Shown: in pieces, positions 10,838 through 21,632 of the stretch
Layout: every line of letters begins with the position of its first letter
How positions within the stretch are numbered: the stretch's first letter is position 1
Assembly: GCA_027483245.1 (NCBI GenBank)
Contig: JAIXVB010000518.1
Coordinates: 1-36,577, forward strand
DNA: 36,577 bases
Direction: 5' to 3'
From: Verrucomicrobiaceae bacterium
GTDB lineage: Bacteria > Verrucomicrobiota > Verrucomicrobiia > Verrucomicrobiales > Verrucomicrobiaceae
Notes under the pieces: generated by a model
Told to the model about the DNA's origin: nothing
Databases searched by the model: none
What the model saw: the letters and a program-made list of their open reading frames with translations, nothing else
Program-made: the position numbers and the translations under genes

Positions 10838-12859
10838 TCAGGCCTCTGCTGACTTGCGCTCGTTCACGATCCGATCCACCGCGTGTTTGGTCACGATGTT
10901 GCCCAGTGAGTCGCGGCCTTTGATGGCCATGGAGACAACAGGGAACTTCAGCGACAAGGTTCGCAGGTAGAGAGCTGGTTTCAGGTGAATGAGCAGGTTT
11001 TGGGCGTTGCTTTCTTCTTCTGTTTCGTGACGTGCAAAGAAGAGAACTAAGCTGCCAGGGGTGCCTTTGGTGAGGACGTATTGCTTGTCACGCGTGATCC
11101 CGCCGATGCGGAAACGTTTGGCCATCACGGGACCGTTTTTGCCATCGCGATAAATGAGGGTGTAAACTGCCTCTTCGTCTTTTTTGAAGAGATTGATGTA
11201 GAGAGGGTTTTTGCCCACGTGGATCTTCGGGGCCACCTTGGACACGGTCATCGCTCCTTCTTTGGTGAAGTAGAGGATGTCGTCGAGGTGAGAACATTTG
11301 CAGAGGGGCTCGCCCTCTTTCTTCAGGCCGGTGCCTGCGAAGCCTTCCTTGGCATCCAAATAGAGGGTTTCATTGGCCATGATGACTTCCGACGCCGTCA
11401 CCCGATCAAAGCTGCTGACCACCGTCCGGCGTTCACGCCCGGGGCCATAGGTTTTCTTCAAACGCTCAAAGTGGGCGATGGTGTAGCGTGTGAGTTGCTT
11501 CAGGTTTTTCTGAACCTGATCGATGTCTTTTTCGAGGGAACGAATGTGCTCATCGGCCTCGAAGCTGTTGAACTTCGAGATGCGTTTGATTTTGATCTCC
11601 GTCAGTCGAGCGACATCGTCGTCCGTGACGGATCGCTTGAGCACGCTGAGATGAGGTTTCAGGCCTTTCCAAATGGCTTCCATCACGGCCTCCCAAGTCT
11701 CTGCTTCTTCGATTCGGCGGTAGATGCGGTTCTCAATGAAGATCTTCTCCAGTGAGCTGAAGTGCCACTTTTCTTCGAGTTCGCTGAGCTGAATCTCCAA
11801 CTCGGCACCGAGCATCTTTTTGGTGTATTCAGCGCTTTCTTTCAGCAGGTCATTGACGCCAACAAAGCGTGGTTTGTCGTTCTGAATGACCACAGCGTTG
11901 GGAGCGATGGAGACTTCACAATCGGTGAAGGCATAGAGCGCCTGGATGGTCTGCTCGACATCGGTGCCGGTGGGCAACTGGACCACGATCTCGACAAACT
12001 CCGCCGTGTTGTCATCGACGCGTGAGATCTTGATTTTGCCTTTGTCATTGGCTGCCACGATGCTGTCCATCACGCCGCCGGTCGTGGTGCCAAAAGGGAT
12101 CTCGGTGATGCGCAGGATGTTCTTTTTGGCGCCTTCCTCGATTTTAGCGCGCACTCGAATGCGCCCGCCACGCAGCCCTTGATTGTAGTCGCTCGCGTCC
12201 ATGATACCCGCCTGGGGGAAATCGGGGACCAAATACACATCCTCACCGCGAAGTGCAGCCATGCTGGCATCGCAGAGTTCGATGAAGTTGTGCGGCAGAA
12301 TGCGGCAGCTCAATCCCACCGCGATGCCTTCCACGCCTTGTGCAAGGAGCAGGGGGAATTTGACCGGCAGGGTCACGGGCTCTTTGTTGCGTCCGTCGTA
12401 GCTGGCGGACCACTGGGTGACTTTGGGAGAAAAGACAACATCCAGGGCGAATTTGGAGAGCCGAGCTTCGATGTATCGTGGTGCCGCCGCGTTGTCTCCG
12501 GTGAGGATGTTTCCCCAGTTGCCTTGGGTGTCGATGAGAAGGTCTTTTTGACCAATCTGCACCATGGCATCGCCAATGCTGGCATCGCCATGAGGGTGAT
12601 ATTTCATCGTGTTACCCACGACATTGGCCACCTTGTTGTAACGGCCATCTTCCAGTTCATCCATGCTGTGCAGGATGCGGCGCTGAACCGGCTTGAAGCC
12701 ATCATGGATGTGCGGCACGGCACGTTCCAGGATCACATAACTGGCGTAGTCCAGGAACCAGTCGCCATAGAGATCATCCACCGGCTTGATTTCGATGGGG
12801 GCGCTGTCGGCGAGGATGGGGGAGGTGTCTTCGGACTTGGAGGATGCTTTTTTAGCCAC
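10838..12859 (-). CDS. DNA gyrase/topoisomerase IV subunit A (ParC-like, short 673-aa form)
   Basis: DGFKPVQRRILHSMDE, KYHPHGDASIGDAM, QGNWGNILTGDNAAAPRYIEARLS (catalytic Tyr region), LAQGVEGIAVGLSCRILPHNFIEL. Confidence 0.93.
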   Translation of the reverse strand: MAKKASSKSEDTSPILADSAPIEIKPVDDLYGDWFLDYASYVILERAVPHIHDGFKPVQRRILHSMDELEDGRYNKVANVVGNTMKYHPHGDASIGDAMVQIGQKDLLIDTQGNWGNILTGDNAAAPRYIEARLSKFALDVVFSPKVTQWSASYDGRNKEPVTLPVKFPLLLAQGVEGIAVGLSCRILPHNFIELCDASMAALRGEDVYLVPDFPQAGIMDASDYNQGLRGGRIRVRAKIEEGAKKNILRITEIPFGTTTGGVMDSIVAANDKGKIKISRVDDNTAEFVEIVVQLPTGTDVEQTIQALYAFTDCEVSIAPNAVVIQNDKPRFVGVNDLLKESAEYTKKMLGAELEIQLSELEEKWHFSSLEKIFIENRIYRRIEEAETWEAVMEAIWKGLKPHLSVLKRSVTDDDVARLTEIKIKRISKFNSFEADEHIRSLEKDIDQVQKNLKQLTRYTIAHFERLKKTYGPGRERRTVVSSFDRVTASEVIMANETLYLDAKEGFAGTGLKKEGEPLCKCSHLDDILYFTKEGAMTVSKVAPKIHVGKNPLYINLFKKDEEAVYTLIYRDGKNGPVMAKRFRIGGITRDKQYVLTKGTPGSLVLFFARHETEEESNAQNLLIHLKPALYLRTLSLKFPVVSMAIKGRDSLGNIVTKHAVDRIVNERKSAEA

Positions 12860-12887
12860 GGCTGGGAAAGGGGAAAAGGGGCGGAGC

Positions 12888-12907
12888 GTTCAGTGCTCAG
12901 TTCTCAG
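12888..12907 (-). repeat. Short heptamer tandem repeat; minus-strand reading CTGAGAACTGAGCACTGAAC, same unit class as 22-67
   Basis: Plus strand GTTCAGT-GCTCAGT-TCTCAG: two units plus a partial in the gap between two minus-strand genes. Confidence 0.6.
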
Positions 12908-12949
12908 GGCGGAGTCAAGGGAGAAGGGCAGTCCTTCATGCCGACGGGC

Positions 12950-14062
12950 TCAGTCCCAGACGATCAGGCTGCGCGCGACTTCGCCGCGTTCGAGGGCGGC
13001 ATAGGCCTCGTTAATCTGATCCAGGCGGTAAGTGCGGGTGAGGAGTTCATCCAACTGCAAATGGCCACTGCGGTGGAGATTCATGAGCCGAATGAGATCC
13101 ACCCTGGGGCGCGCACTGCCGTAGAGGGTGCCTTTGAGTGTTTTTTCCGCATAGACGAGTTGATTGACATTGATGGCGGCACGGGCGTCTCCGCGGCAGA
13201 TGCCTGACACCACACAGGTGCCACCTTTTTTGAGACTGTCGTAGGCCTGTTCGATGGGCTGTGGCTGGCCGATGGCTTCAAAGGCATAATCGACTCCACG
13301 GCCTCCTGTCAGATCGCGAATGGCCTGCACGGGGTCACTTAGGCTACTGTCCACAAAATGGGTCGCGCCCATCTGGCGTGCGTGCGCTTCTTTACTCGCT
13401 ACCTTGTCCACGGCGATGATCTGCACCGCGCTGACCATACGAGCACCTTGGATGATGTTTAACCCAATGCCCCCCGCGCCGAAAACGGCCACGCTAGAAC
13501 CTGCTGTGACGCCTGCGGCATAAACCACGGCGCCCACTCCGGTGATGACGCCACAGCTGATCAAGGCAGCTTTCCAGAGCGGAAACTCCGGGTCGATTTT
13601 CACCACGGCGGCCTCGGGCATGGTCGAGAGACTGCTGAATGTGGAGACACCGGCGTAGTGACGGATGCAGTCACCGCGCGGATTGCGAAAACGCGTCTGG
13701 CCGTCCGGCATCGTGCCTGTGAAGCGCATGGCGGTGCCCATGTCACAGAGAGCCGGTCGGCCATTGAGGCAAAAGTCACAGCGACCACAGGAGGCACGCC
13801 AAATGGGAATGACATGATCCCCTGGGGCGACGCTGGTGACGCCTTCTCCGATAGCCTCCACGACACCTGCGCCCTCGTGGCCGAGGATGATGGGGCAGGG
13901 CATGGGAAGGTCACCCTTCATCACATGTAGATCGCTATGGCAGATCCCCGCGGCCTTCATCCGCACCATGACCTCACCCACCTGTGGTGGCAGCACTTCG
14001 ACCTCTTCGATGACGAGAGGTTTTTTGGATTCATACAAAACGGCGGCAAGTGCAGTGGGCAT
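12950..14062 (-). CDS. Zinc-dependent alcohol dehydrogenase (MDR, class III-like)
   Basis: AAGICHSDLHVMKGDLPMPCPIILGHEGAGVVEAIGEGV, CGRCDFCLNGRPALC (structural zinc), VAVFGAGGIGLN. Confidence 0.93.
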   Translation of the reverse strand: MPTALAAVLYESKKPLVIEEVEVLPPQVGEVMVRMKAAGICHSDLHVMKGDLPMPCPIILGHEGAGVVEAIGEGVTSVAPGDHVIPIWRASCGRCDFCLNGRPALCDMGTAMRFTGTMPDGQTRFRNPRGDCIRHYAGVSTFSSLSTMPEAAVVKIDPEFPLWKAALISCGVITGVGAVVYAAGVTAGSSVAVFGAGGIGLNIIQGARMVSAVQIIAVDKVASKEAHARQMGATHFVDSSLSDPVQAIRDLTGGRGVDYAFEAIGQPQPIEQAYDSLKKGGTCVVSGICRGDARAAINVNQLVYAEKTLKGTLYGSARPRVDLIRLMNLHRSGHLQLDELLTRTYRLDQINEAYAALERGEVARSLIVWD

Positions 14063-14194
14063 GGGCTTATCGTTCAGGTGACCTTGCTGAATTCAAACAA
14101 ACGGATCTCGACGACGCTGGGTGCATCCCCGTGGAGCGGAAGAGCCAGTTCATGAGCTCGTCGCTGGAGCATGCTGAGGATCGGCCGAGCTGGA

Positions 14195-15496
14195 TTAAAG
14201 CTTGCGGTTCAGATCTTGAAGTCTCCACCAGGCGGATTCGATCGGGAAGAACTGGGAGAGATAAACACGGTCCACATCGTAATGTGTGATCACTCGTTCG
14301 ATGGCGCTGCGATGCTGCTCCACGAAGTCGCGTTCGGGGCAGAGAGTCACCACCCAAGCCGCGAAGCAGGGCTCACGAAGGTAGTCTTTTTCGATGTGCA
14401 TACGCGGTGAGTTCTTGCTTTGCACACGCAACCCAGCCACCGCCACATCCACGGCATCCTTTTCACTGTGTTGGGGTTTCCAGGCGGCATTCATCACACG
14501 CCAGTCGATGCTGAAAGCCTCGGTGCCATTCACATCGAACTTCTCGATCAGAGGAAGGCTTTTGGCCGAGAGCTCTGCGCTGTGTCGGAGTCCCTCAGCA
14601 TAAACAGCTTTGAGTTCAGGATCTTTTTCCATTTCCCAAAGTGCCCGCAGACAAATCACCCCTTCGGAGCCTGTCCAAGAGTGTCGGGGGCCTTGGCCTG
14701 GATCGAAGACCATGCCCTCACGGCAGAAGTCCAGCCGTGCTCGCTGTGCTTTGCCGACTTTTTCGTGGGCAGCTTCCAAGTAGCGTTTTTGCCATTCGTC
14801 TTTTCCTGTGAGGTGATGCATGGCTTTCATCACAAATAGGAGGCGCGGCACGCCTTCCCAGGTGGGTTTGGTGAAGTCTCCACGATGGGTGCAGGGCGGG
14901 CCATCGGTCGGCATCTTCCAGCCATTTTGATCGAGGATTTGAATTTGCTCAATGAAGGCTGCCGTGAGCTTGGTCTTCTCTTCGGGACTGGCGAGACCAT
15001 CCTGAAGGAAACGCCAGATGCCATAGTGCCAGGGCGTTGATTGGTCGTTGGAACCGAGCGGGTAGGTTGTCTTTCCATCGGTGGCGATGCCGCGCGCGAT
15101 GAAGCCCGGCGTTTTGCCAATGGTGGAGACCCGCAGCAGACCGGCGATCAGACGTCGCGCCTTGGTCCGGGCCTCCTCATCTTGGGTCAGACGCCAGCGT
15201 GTGCAGAGGGCATCGAGATAAAGTCCATTGAACATCGGGCCATCCTCATTGGGCACACCCCAACTGAGCGCGCTGGGTTTCATGTCCCGACAGTCTTCAG
15301 GTGTCGGGCGGATGATTTTTCCGTCCAGCCCGGTGTAGTCGAGCACGAGATCATACTCATCGACAAATCGTTCCCAGATCTCCTCATGGGCCCGCTGCAC
15401 GGCCTGTTCTGGAGTGGCGGCTTTGAAGGATGAAAAACACAGGGCTGTGAGCCCGAGAGTGGCGACAACGGCAGGTCGGATTGGCATGAAGCCCAT
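14195..15496 (-). CDS. Secreted hypothetical protein, possibly an alpha/alpha-toroid fold
   Basis: 433-aa ORF with signal-like N-terminus MPIRPAVVATLGLTALCFSSFKAA; helix-rich, WHYGIWRFLQDGL, THRGDFTKPTWEGVPRLLFVMKAM. Confidence 0.7.
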   Translation of the reverse strand: MGFMPIRPAVVATLGLTALCFSSFKAATPEQAVQRAHEEIWERFVDEYDLVLDYTGLDGKIIRPTPEDCRDMKPSALSWGVPNEDGPMFNGLYLDALCTRWRLTQDEEARTKARRLIAGLLRVSTIGKTPGFIARGIATDGKTTYPLGSNDQSTPWHYGIWRFLQDGLASPEEKTKLTAAFIEQIQILDQNGWKMPTDGPPCTHRGDFTKPTWEGVPRLLFVMKAMHHLTGKDEWQKRYLEAAHEKVGKAQRARLDFCREGMVFDPGQGPRHSWTGSEGVICLRALWEMEKDPELKAVYAEGLRHSAELSAKSLPLIEKFDVNGTEAFSIDWRVMNAAWKPQHSEKDAVDVAVAGLRVQSKNSPRMHIEKDYLREPCFAAWVVTLCPERDFVEQHRSAIERVITHYDVDRVYLSQFFPIESAWWRLQDLNRKL

Positions 15497-15587
15497 CGTT
15501 CACAGACCCGAGCTTCTGGCAATCAAGATCTGTGAGTGAATTCGACTCGAAGCCGCTTTGGCTCGATTCCTGAATCAACCCTCGGGG

Positions 15588-16172
15588 TTAACGTCGAGCA
15601 TCAAAAGCATCGTCATAACCGCGTTCGAAACTGCGGCGGTAACGCGGGTCATAGCGGCCGACATGAGCCCCCGGATCTGAGGCACGTCCAGCCACACGAT
15701 CACGGACTCCATACTCGTAACCTTGGCTGTAAGCAGGGTCATTGGCACCTTGATTGGATGGGGGCGTGGAAGGGGGGAAGTTGGGTTGCGGTGTGTAGCC
15801 GGGATTCTGTCCAGGATAACCCGGTGTTTGCATGGGATAACCCGGGCTCTGCATGGGGGGCGTCGTTGAGCGGTAGGACTGTTCGTAACCGTCTTTGTAT
15901 GCGTTGAGCTGGGCAGGGGAATAGTAGGGCTGATTGCGTGACGTGTTCCGCGGGATGCCTGCACTCGCATCATTCTGGCCGTCTCGCAGTCCGCGTTCGT
16001 AGGCTTGTTGGATCTGACTGCGGTCCTGCTCGCGCATGTCGGTCCGGTATTGCTCTCTGCCCTCTGTGTAGGGTGGCGGTGTGGCAGGTCCAAAGGGCGA
16101 CATCGGGTTGCCATAAGGATCCACGCACTGAGTGAGGAGCACTGGGAAAAGAAGCCAAAGAAGCTGACGCAT
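15588..16172 (-). CDS. Putative lipoprotein with Pro/Tyr-rich repeats and repeated Y-x-x-G-Y-x-x-G-like motifs
   Basis: MRQLLWLLFPVLLTQC lipobox-like start; PMQSPGYPMQTPGYPGQNPGYTPQP repeats; AYERGLRDGQND, AYKDGYEQSY, AYSQGYEYGVRD, SFERGYDDAFD. Confidence 0.65.
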   Translation of the reverse strand: MRQLLWLLFPVLLTQCVDPYGNPMSPFGPATPPPYTEGREQYRTDMREQDRSQIQQAYERGLRDGQNDASAGIPRNTSRNQPYYSPAQLNAYKDGYEQSYRSTTPPMQSPGYPMQTPGYPGQNPGYTPQPNFPPSTPPSNQGANDPAYSQGYEYGVRDRVAGRASDPGAHVGRYDPRYRRSFERGYDDAFDARR

Positions 16173-16273
16173 GGGTTAAAATAGAGCGGTTTCCCGCAAA
16201 CTGCTCCAAGAAAGATGGATCTTCTTGGAGATGCATTCGAGTCCAGTCATTGAGGCCCGATTGGGACCCGTGA

Positions 16274-16606
16274 CTACTCCACAAAGCGGATCACGTATTC
16301 GCCCTTTTTGTGCATGTTTTCATGGTCACGGGCGCGAATTTCCAGGTAGCTGGTGTCTGCTTTGATCCAGTCCACCTGACGCAGCAATTTATCCCGCTGC
16401 GCTTTCAGAGTGTTTCTCTGAGTTTCCATGGCGGCCAATTTGGCGCGCATGGTGTTTTGTTCAGCCAGAGGCTTTTTATAAACAGCCATCACAAGCGGCA
16501 CCGCCAGCAGAAGGAGACAGAATTTCCCCAGACGCACGAGACCCTTCAGCCATCGTTCCAGATGTTGAGGCTGTTCGTGTTCAGGTTGAAATTCAGTGTA
16601 TTCCAT
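16274..16606 (-). CDS. FtsB/DivIC family septum formation initiator
   Basis: Single TM, then coiled coil, then SYLEIRARDHENMHKKGEYVIRF; directly downstream of eno. Confidence 0.75.
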   Translation of the reverse strand: MEYTEFQPEHEQPQHLERWLKGLVRLGKFCLLLLAVPLVMAVYKKPLAEQNTMRAKLAAMETQRNTLKAQRDKLLRQVDWIKADTSYLEIRARDHENMHKKGEYVIRFVE

Positions 16607-16633
16607 GGCGGTGCCGTTGTGCGGCGTTGAGGA

Positions 16634-17932
<1,299 letters not shown>

Positions 17933-17935
17933 TTA

Positions 17936-17964
17936 AGTATGCTTAATCTTCGGGATTTTGGCAA
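17936..17964 (-). promoter_or_regulatory. Candidate sigma70-type promoter for eno
   Basis: Minus strand TTGCCA-17 nt-CATACT upstream of the eno ATG; the -10 lies within TTAAGTATGCTTAA (inverted repeat). Confidence 0.4.
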
Positions 17965-18087
17965 GCGAGCTTCTGAGAAGACACGATTGACGCGCTTTGA
18001 TAGCAGGAAACGCACCTGTCTCAACCAGAGAAGTGGGGCAGGTTGCTCAGGCTTGCCTAACCAGAGTGCTTGAGCCACCTATAACCG

Positions 18088-19074
18088 GTGAATTATCGTT
18101 TTCTGCGCAGGGTGTTGATTTTCCTTTTTCTCTTTCTCGTCCTTTTTGCAGTGAGTCTGATCTGGTGGGCTGGGGCTGAAATCGCCGCTCCAACGAGGCG
18201 TGCGCTCCAGAATTATCATCTGGAGTTTTTGGCGCATCCTGAAGAGCATGGCGTTCAGCTGAAGTCTTTTAGCCTCACGGATGGCACGCCCGTTTGGGTC
18301 TGTGAACCAGAGCCCACCGGTCGTCTGGGCGCTCGTGGGCAGAAGATTCGAGATCAAATGCTGGCGCGCCAGGTGCCGATTCCTCCCGCAGGTCAGATCG
18401 CGGGCACGTTGGTTTTGGTGCATGGGCGAAAGGGTCGCAAAGAAGACTACCTGCTCATTGCCGAACGGTTCTGTGCGGTGGGGTTTCGCTGTTTGTTGCC
18501 TGATTTGCCGGCTCACGGCGATCATCCCGGTGATCTGGCCTACTATGGCGTTCGTGAAGCGCAGCTTCCTGCCTCGGTGCTGTTTGAGGCTGCGCAGTCT
18601 TTGGGTTTTGATCCGCAGCCCGCCGGTTTGCTCGGCATTTCGATGGGTGGTTCGGTCGCCATGCACGCGGCCGATCAAGCCCAGGCTCCTTGGAAAACCT
18701 TGGCTATCATCTCGAGCTTCCACGCCTTTGAACCAGTGATTCGTCAGCAAGCTTCACGTTTTGCCGGAGCTTGGATCGGGAATGTCTGGGCACCTGCTGC
18801 GGGCTGGGTTTACGAAACCAAAACGGGGCAGGCCTTGTCAGTCATCCAGCCTCATCAACATGCGGCGAAGTTAAAAATTCCGACGTTGATCGCGCACGGC
18901 ACGAAGGATCGTGTGGTTCCTTTTGCTTCCGGTCAGCAGCTGTTTGCGGCCCTGCCTGAGGGCTTGGAGAAACTATGGGTCGAGATTCCCAATGCGGATC
19001 ACGACAATGTGCTGATCACGGACTTTCCGATTTATGCGACTCTCGCGGAGTGGATGCTGCATCGTGTCCGCTGA
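18088..19074 (+). CDS. Alpha/beta hydrolase, membrane-anchored N-terminus (GTG start)
   Basis: N-terminal TM, GTLVLVHGRKGRKEDYLLIAERF, nucleophile elbow GISMGGS, LIAHGTKDRVVPFASGQQL. Confidence 0.88.
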   Translation: MNYRFLRRVLIFLFLFLVLFAVSLIWWAGAEIAAPTRRALQNYHLEFLAHPEEHGVQLKSFSLTDGTPVWVCEPEPTGRLGARGQKIRDQMLARQVPIPPAGQIAGTLVLVHGRKGRKEDYLLIAERFCAVGFRCLLPDLPAHGDHPGDLAYYGVREAQLPASVLFEAAQSLGFDPQPAGLLGISMGGSVAMHAADQAQAPWKTLAIISSFHAFEPVIRQQASRFAGAWIGNVWAPAAGWVYETKTGQALSVIQPHQHAAKLKIPTLIAHGTKDRVVPFASGQQLFAALPEGLEKLWVEIPNADHDNVLITDFPIYATLAEWMLHRVR

Positions 19075-19088
19075 GTCGCAGCACCGGA

Positions 19089-20114
19089 TCACACGGGTCT
19101 CAGCACGCTTTTCACCACTTCACCGCGGTGCATTTTTTCAAAGGCTTCGTGCCATTCCGTGACAGGCCAGACGCCCCCGATGATGGGTTTGACATCAAAC
19201 TGACCGCTGCTGAGGAGTGCGATCACACGTTCCCAAATGGGCCAGTTGTGACTGAAGCTGCCTTGCAAGGTGATGTTTTTTTGCACCAGGGGATCGATGT
19301 TGAATCCGAGTGGCTGGGGCCCCCAACCGACTTTGCTGATCCATCCTGCTGGGCGGACGATGTCGAGGGCGATTTTCAGCGTGATGCTGGCTCCTGCCGC
19401 ATCGATCACCCCATCACAGCCTAAGCCATCCCGCGCTTGAGCCCAGGGTTTGGCATCGCCAATGATGACTTCGCAGCCATAGCCTTTGGCGATTTCCAGG
19501 CGATGTGCGTCTTGAGGCAAGCCAACGATCGCGACCTCCGCTCCGCACAACCGTGCCATGGCGGCACAAAGGATGCCGATGGTTCCTGGGCCGAGGACGA
19601 CAACACGGTCACCGGGTTCGATGCGTGCGTTTTTCACCACGGCATTGTAGGCGACGCAGCAGGGTTCAGTGAGGCAGGCTTGCTCAAAAGGAAGCTGATC
19701 CGGGACGTGATGCAAAATGCGACTCGGCACCCGCACATACTTGGTCATTGCACCATTCACACCGTAGCCGAATCCTTTGCGGGTGGGGTCCAGATTGTAG
19801 AGCCCACGTTTGGTCATCGGGTTGTTTGCGCTGATGATGGCGGCGGTTTCTGAGACCACCCGGTCGCCCTCTTGCCAGCCTTCGACATCCTTGCCGAGTT
19901 CGACGATGTGACCGCCAAATTCATGGCCGAGCACAACGGGATAATTCACCGGCCAAGAATGATCGGCGGTCCACTGATGCAGGTCCGACCCGCAAACACC
20001 AACATTTGCCACTTCCAGGAGTACATCCTCGGGGCCGATGGTGGGCTTTTCGATTTCGCGAATTTCGACAGAGCCTTTTTCGGGAGAGTAATTGACGACA
20101 GCAGCAGATTTCAT
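19089..20114 (-). CDS. Zinc-dependent sorbitol/threonine dehydrogenase-like MDR protein
   Basis: ANVGVCGSDLHQW, NYPVVLGHEFGGHIVELGKDVEGWQEGDRVVSE, VVVLGPGTIGILCAAMARLCGAEVAIVG. Confidence 0.88.
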   Translation of the reverse strand: MKSAAVVNYSPEKGSVEIREIEKPTIGPEDVLLEVANVGVCGSDLHQWTADHSWPVNYPVVLGHEFGGHIVELGKDVEGWQEGDRVVSETAAIISANNPMTKRGLYNLDPTRKGFGYGVNGAMTKYVRVPSRILHHVPDQLPFEQACLTEPCCVAYNAVVKNARIEPGDRVVVLGPGTIGILCAAMARLCGAEVAIVGLPQDAHRLEIAKGYGCEVIIGDAKPWAQARDGLGCDGVIDAAGASITLKIALDIVRPAGWISKVGWGPQPLGFNIDPLVQKNITLQGSFSHNWPIWERVIALLSSGQFDVKPIIGGVWPVTEWHEAFEKMHRGEVVKSVLRPV

Positions 20115-20282
20115 GGTGAATTGTTTTGAGAATAGGGCAAAGCCAGGGGTGACTGCCACGACAAAGAGTGTGTGATATGCGACAAGAGCGCAGGCTTTTA
20201 TTTCCGCTGATCTAACGTGGGCTTTGGATTGAAAAGCAAAGTTTGCTGGCGCAGATGCGAAACTGCTCGTTCAGTACTTCGA

Positions 20283-21533
20283 ATGACAGATCGCAAGCCC
20301 CTCTTTCTTTTCTCCAATCGCGCCGCTTATGGGATCATGGCCTTGGTTCTGGTGATCTATGGGAGCTTGGCAGTAGGTCGTCACTCAGAGCAGCTCATTT
20401 GGGATGAGGGTCGCTACATGGAGGGCGCTCAGAACCTGTTGCAGGGTTTTTATGTCACGGAAAAAGACCCCGATTTTGTCAACGGCCCGGGTTATCCGAT
20501 CGTGCTGATGCCTTTTGCCGGTGGGCCGTCGGCCTGGTTGTTCGCGCGTTTGCTCAATGCCTTTTTCATGGTGGGAGCGATGGCCTTTGTTTGGCTGACC
20601 GTGCGTCATTATGCGAACTCCGTTTGGGCTCTGGTGGGGGCGATTTTGGTCGGGCTGCATCCCACGTTGGTGTGGATGGGATTTGCGATCATGACGGAGC
20701 CTTTGGCGATGTTTTGCATCACCGGTTTCATGTGGAGTTTTTGCTGGGCCGTGCGGGCGCAAAGTTGGCGTGTGGCGCTGATTGCCGCCTTTTTTCTGGG
20801 GTGGTTGATTCTGACCCGCGTGTTTTTTGGTCATGTGCTGATGGCGACAGCGGTTCTCTGTCTCGGTCTGATGGTGCTGAAAGAGTGGCGCCCGACCTTG
20901 AGATTGACGCTCTTTGTGCTGGCTACAGCCTTTGCGATGTGTGTGCCCTATTTGTGCTACACCAAGGCAAAAACGGGGCAGACGCTGTGTTGGTCCACGA
21001 ACAGCGGCGAGTTGCTGTATTGGATGACCAGCAATCACGAGGGCGAAAACGGGCACTGGTTCAGCACTCAAGATGCTCAGGAACATCCTGATTTGGCACC
21101 CAAACACGATGAGTATTACGAGGTGGTCTATCAGAAGCCTGTCCTGGAGCGAGAGGCCATGTTCAAAGCCACGGCCCTGGCAAACTTAAAAGCCGACCCT
21201 TCTGCCGTGGCCTACAATTGGGTCTGCAACGTGGTTCGGTTGGCCTTCGGATTTCCCCGTTCGCATCAGGCTGAAGAACTGCGCACCATCGTGCTGATCG
21301 GGGTGAATGGCCCGTTGATTTTGATGGCGATTGCCGGCGGCCTGATCGGTGCAATGCGTTGGCGCACAGTGCCGATGGAAGTGTGGCTGATGGTCGGGTT
21401 CATCTCGTTTTATTTGGGGGGCAGCACCTTGGCACCCTCGCTGCCGCGTTACTTTGTTTTAGCCGTCCCGGTTCTTTTTCTAGCGACGTCTGTGGTCTGG
21501 AATCGTCATGTCCGCGTGGGCCTGAAGGATTGA
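20283..21533 (+). CDS. Glycosyltransferase family 39-type multispanning membrane protein
   Basis: Multiple TM helices with early acidic loop IWDEGRYMEGAQNLLQGFY and GPGYPIVLMPFA, typical of PMT/ArnT-like GT39 proteins. Confidence 0.75.
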   Translation: MTDRKPLFLFSNRAAYGIMALVLVIYGSLAVGRHSEQLIWDEGRYMEGAQNLLQGFYVTEKDPDFVNGPGYPIVLMPFAGGPSAWLFARLLNAFFMVGAMAFVWLTVRHYANSVWALVGAILVGLHPTLVWMGFAIMTEPLAMFCITGFMWSFCWAVRAQSWRVALIAAFFLGWLILTRVFFGHVLMATAVLCLGLMVLKEWRPTLRLTLFVLATAFAMCVPYLCYTKAKTGQTLCWSTNSGELLYWMTSNHEGENGHWFSTQDAQEHPDLAPKHDEYYEVVYQKPVLEREAMFKATALANLKADPSAVAYNWVCNVVRLAFGFPRSHQAEELRTIVLIGVNGPLILMAIAGGLIGAMRWRTVPMEVWLMVGFISFYLGGSTLAPSLPRYFVLAVPVLFLATSVVWNRHVRVGLKD

Positions 21534-21632
21534 AAAGATCAAATCGGCGCTGGAATCTCGGTTTAGACTGCCTACTGTTATCCTCCCCTACGCAGCAGCC
21601 AATGCTGTCGCGGCTCTTTCCCACCACCCTCT

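Noticed and set aside
12179-13207. 342-aa plus-strand ORF spanning the 5' part of the parC-like gene and the ADH 3' end
   Set aside because: Overlaps two well-supported minus-strand genes and has no recognisable motif.
15540-15580. Imperfect dyad GAATTCGACTCGAAGCC/GGCTCGATTCCTGAATC between two minus-strand genes
   Set aside because: Only a 7-bp core pairs well and there is no U-tract; insufficient to call a terminator or regulatory site.
21534-21632. Possible FMN riboswitch upstream of ribBA
   Set aside because: The leader is only about 100 nt and shows none of the conserved RFN-element sequence I could recognise.
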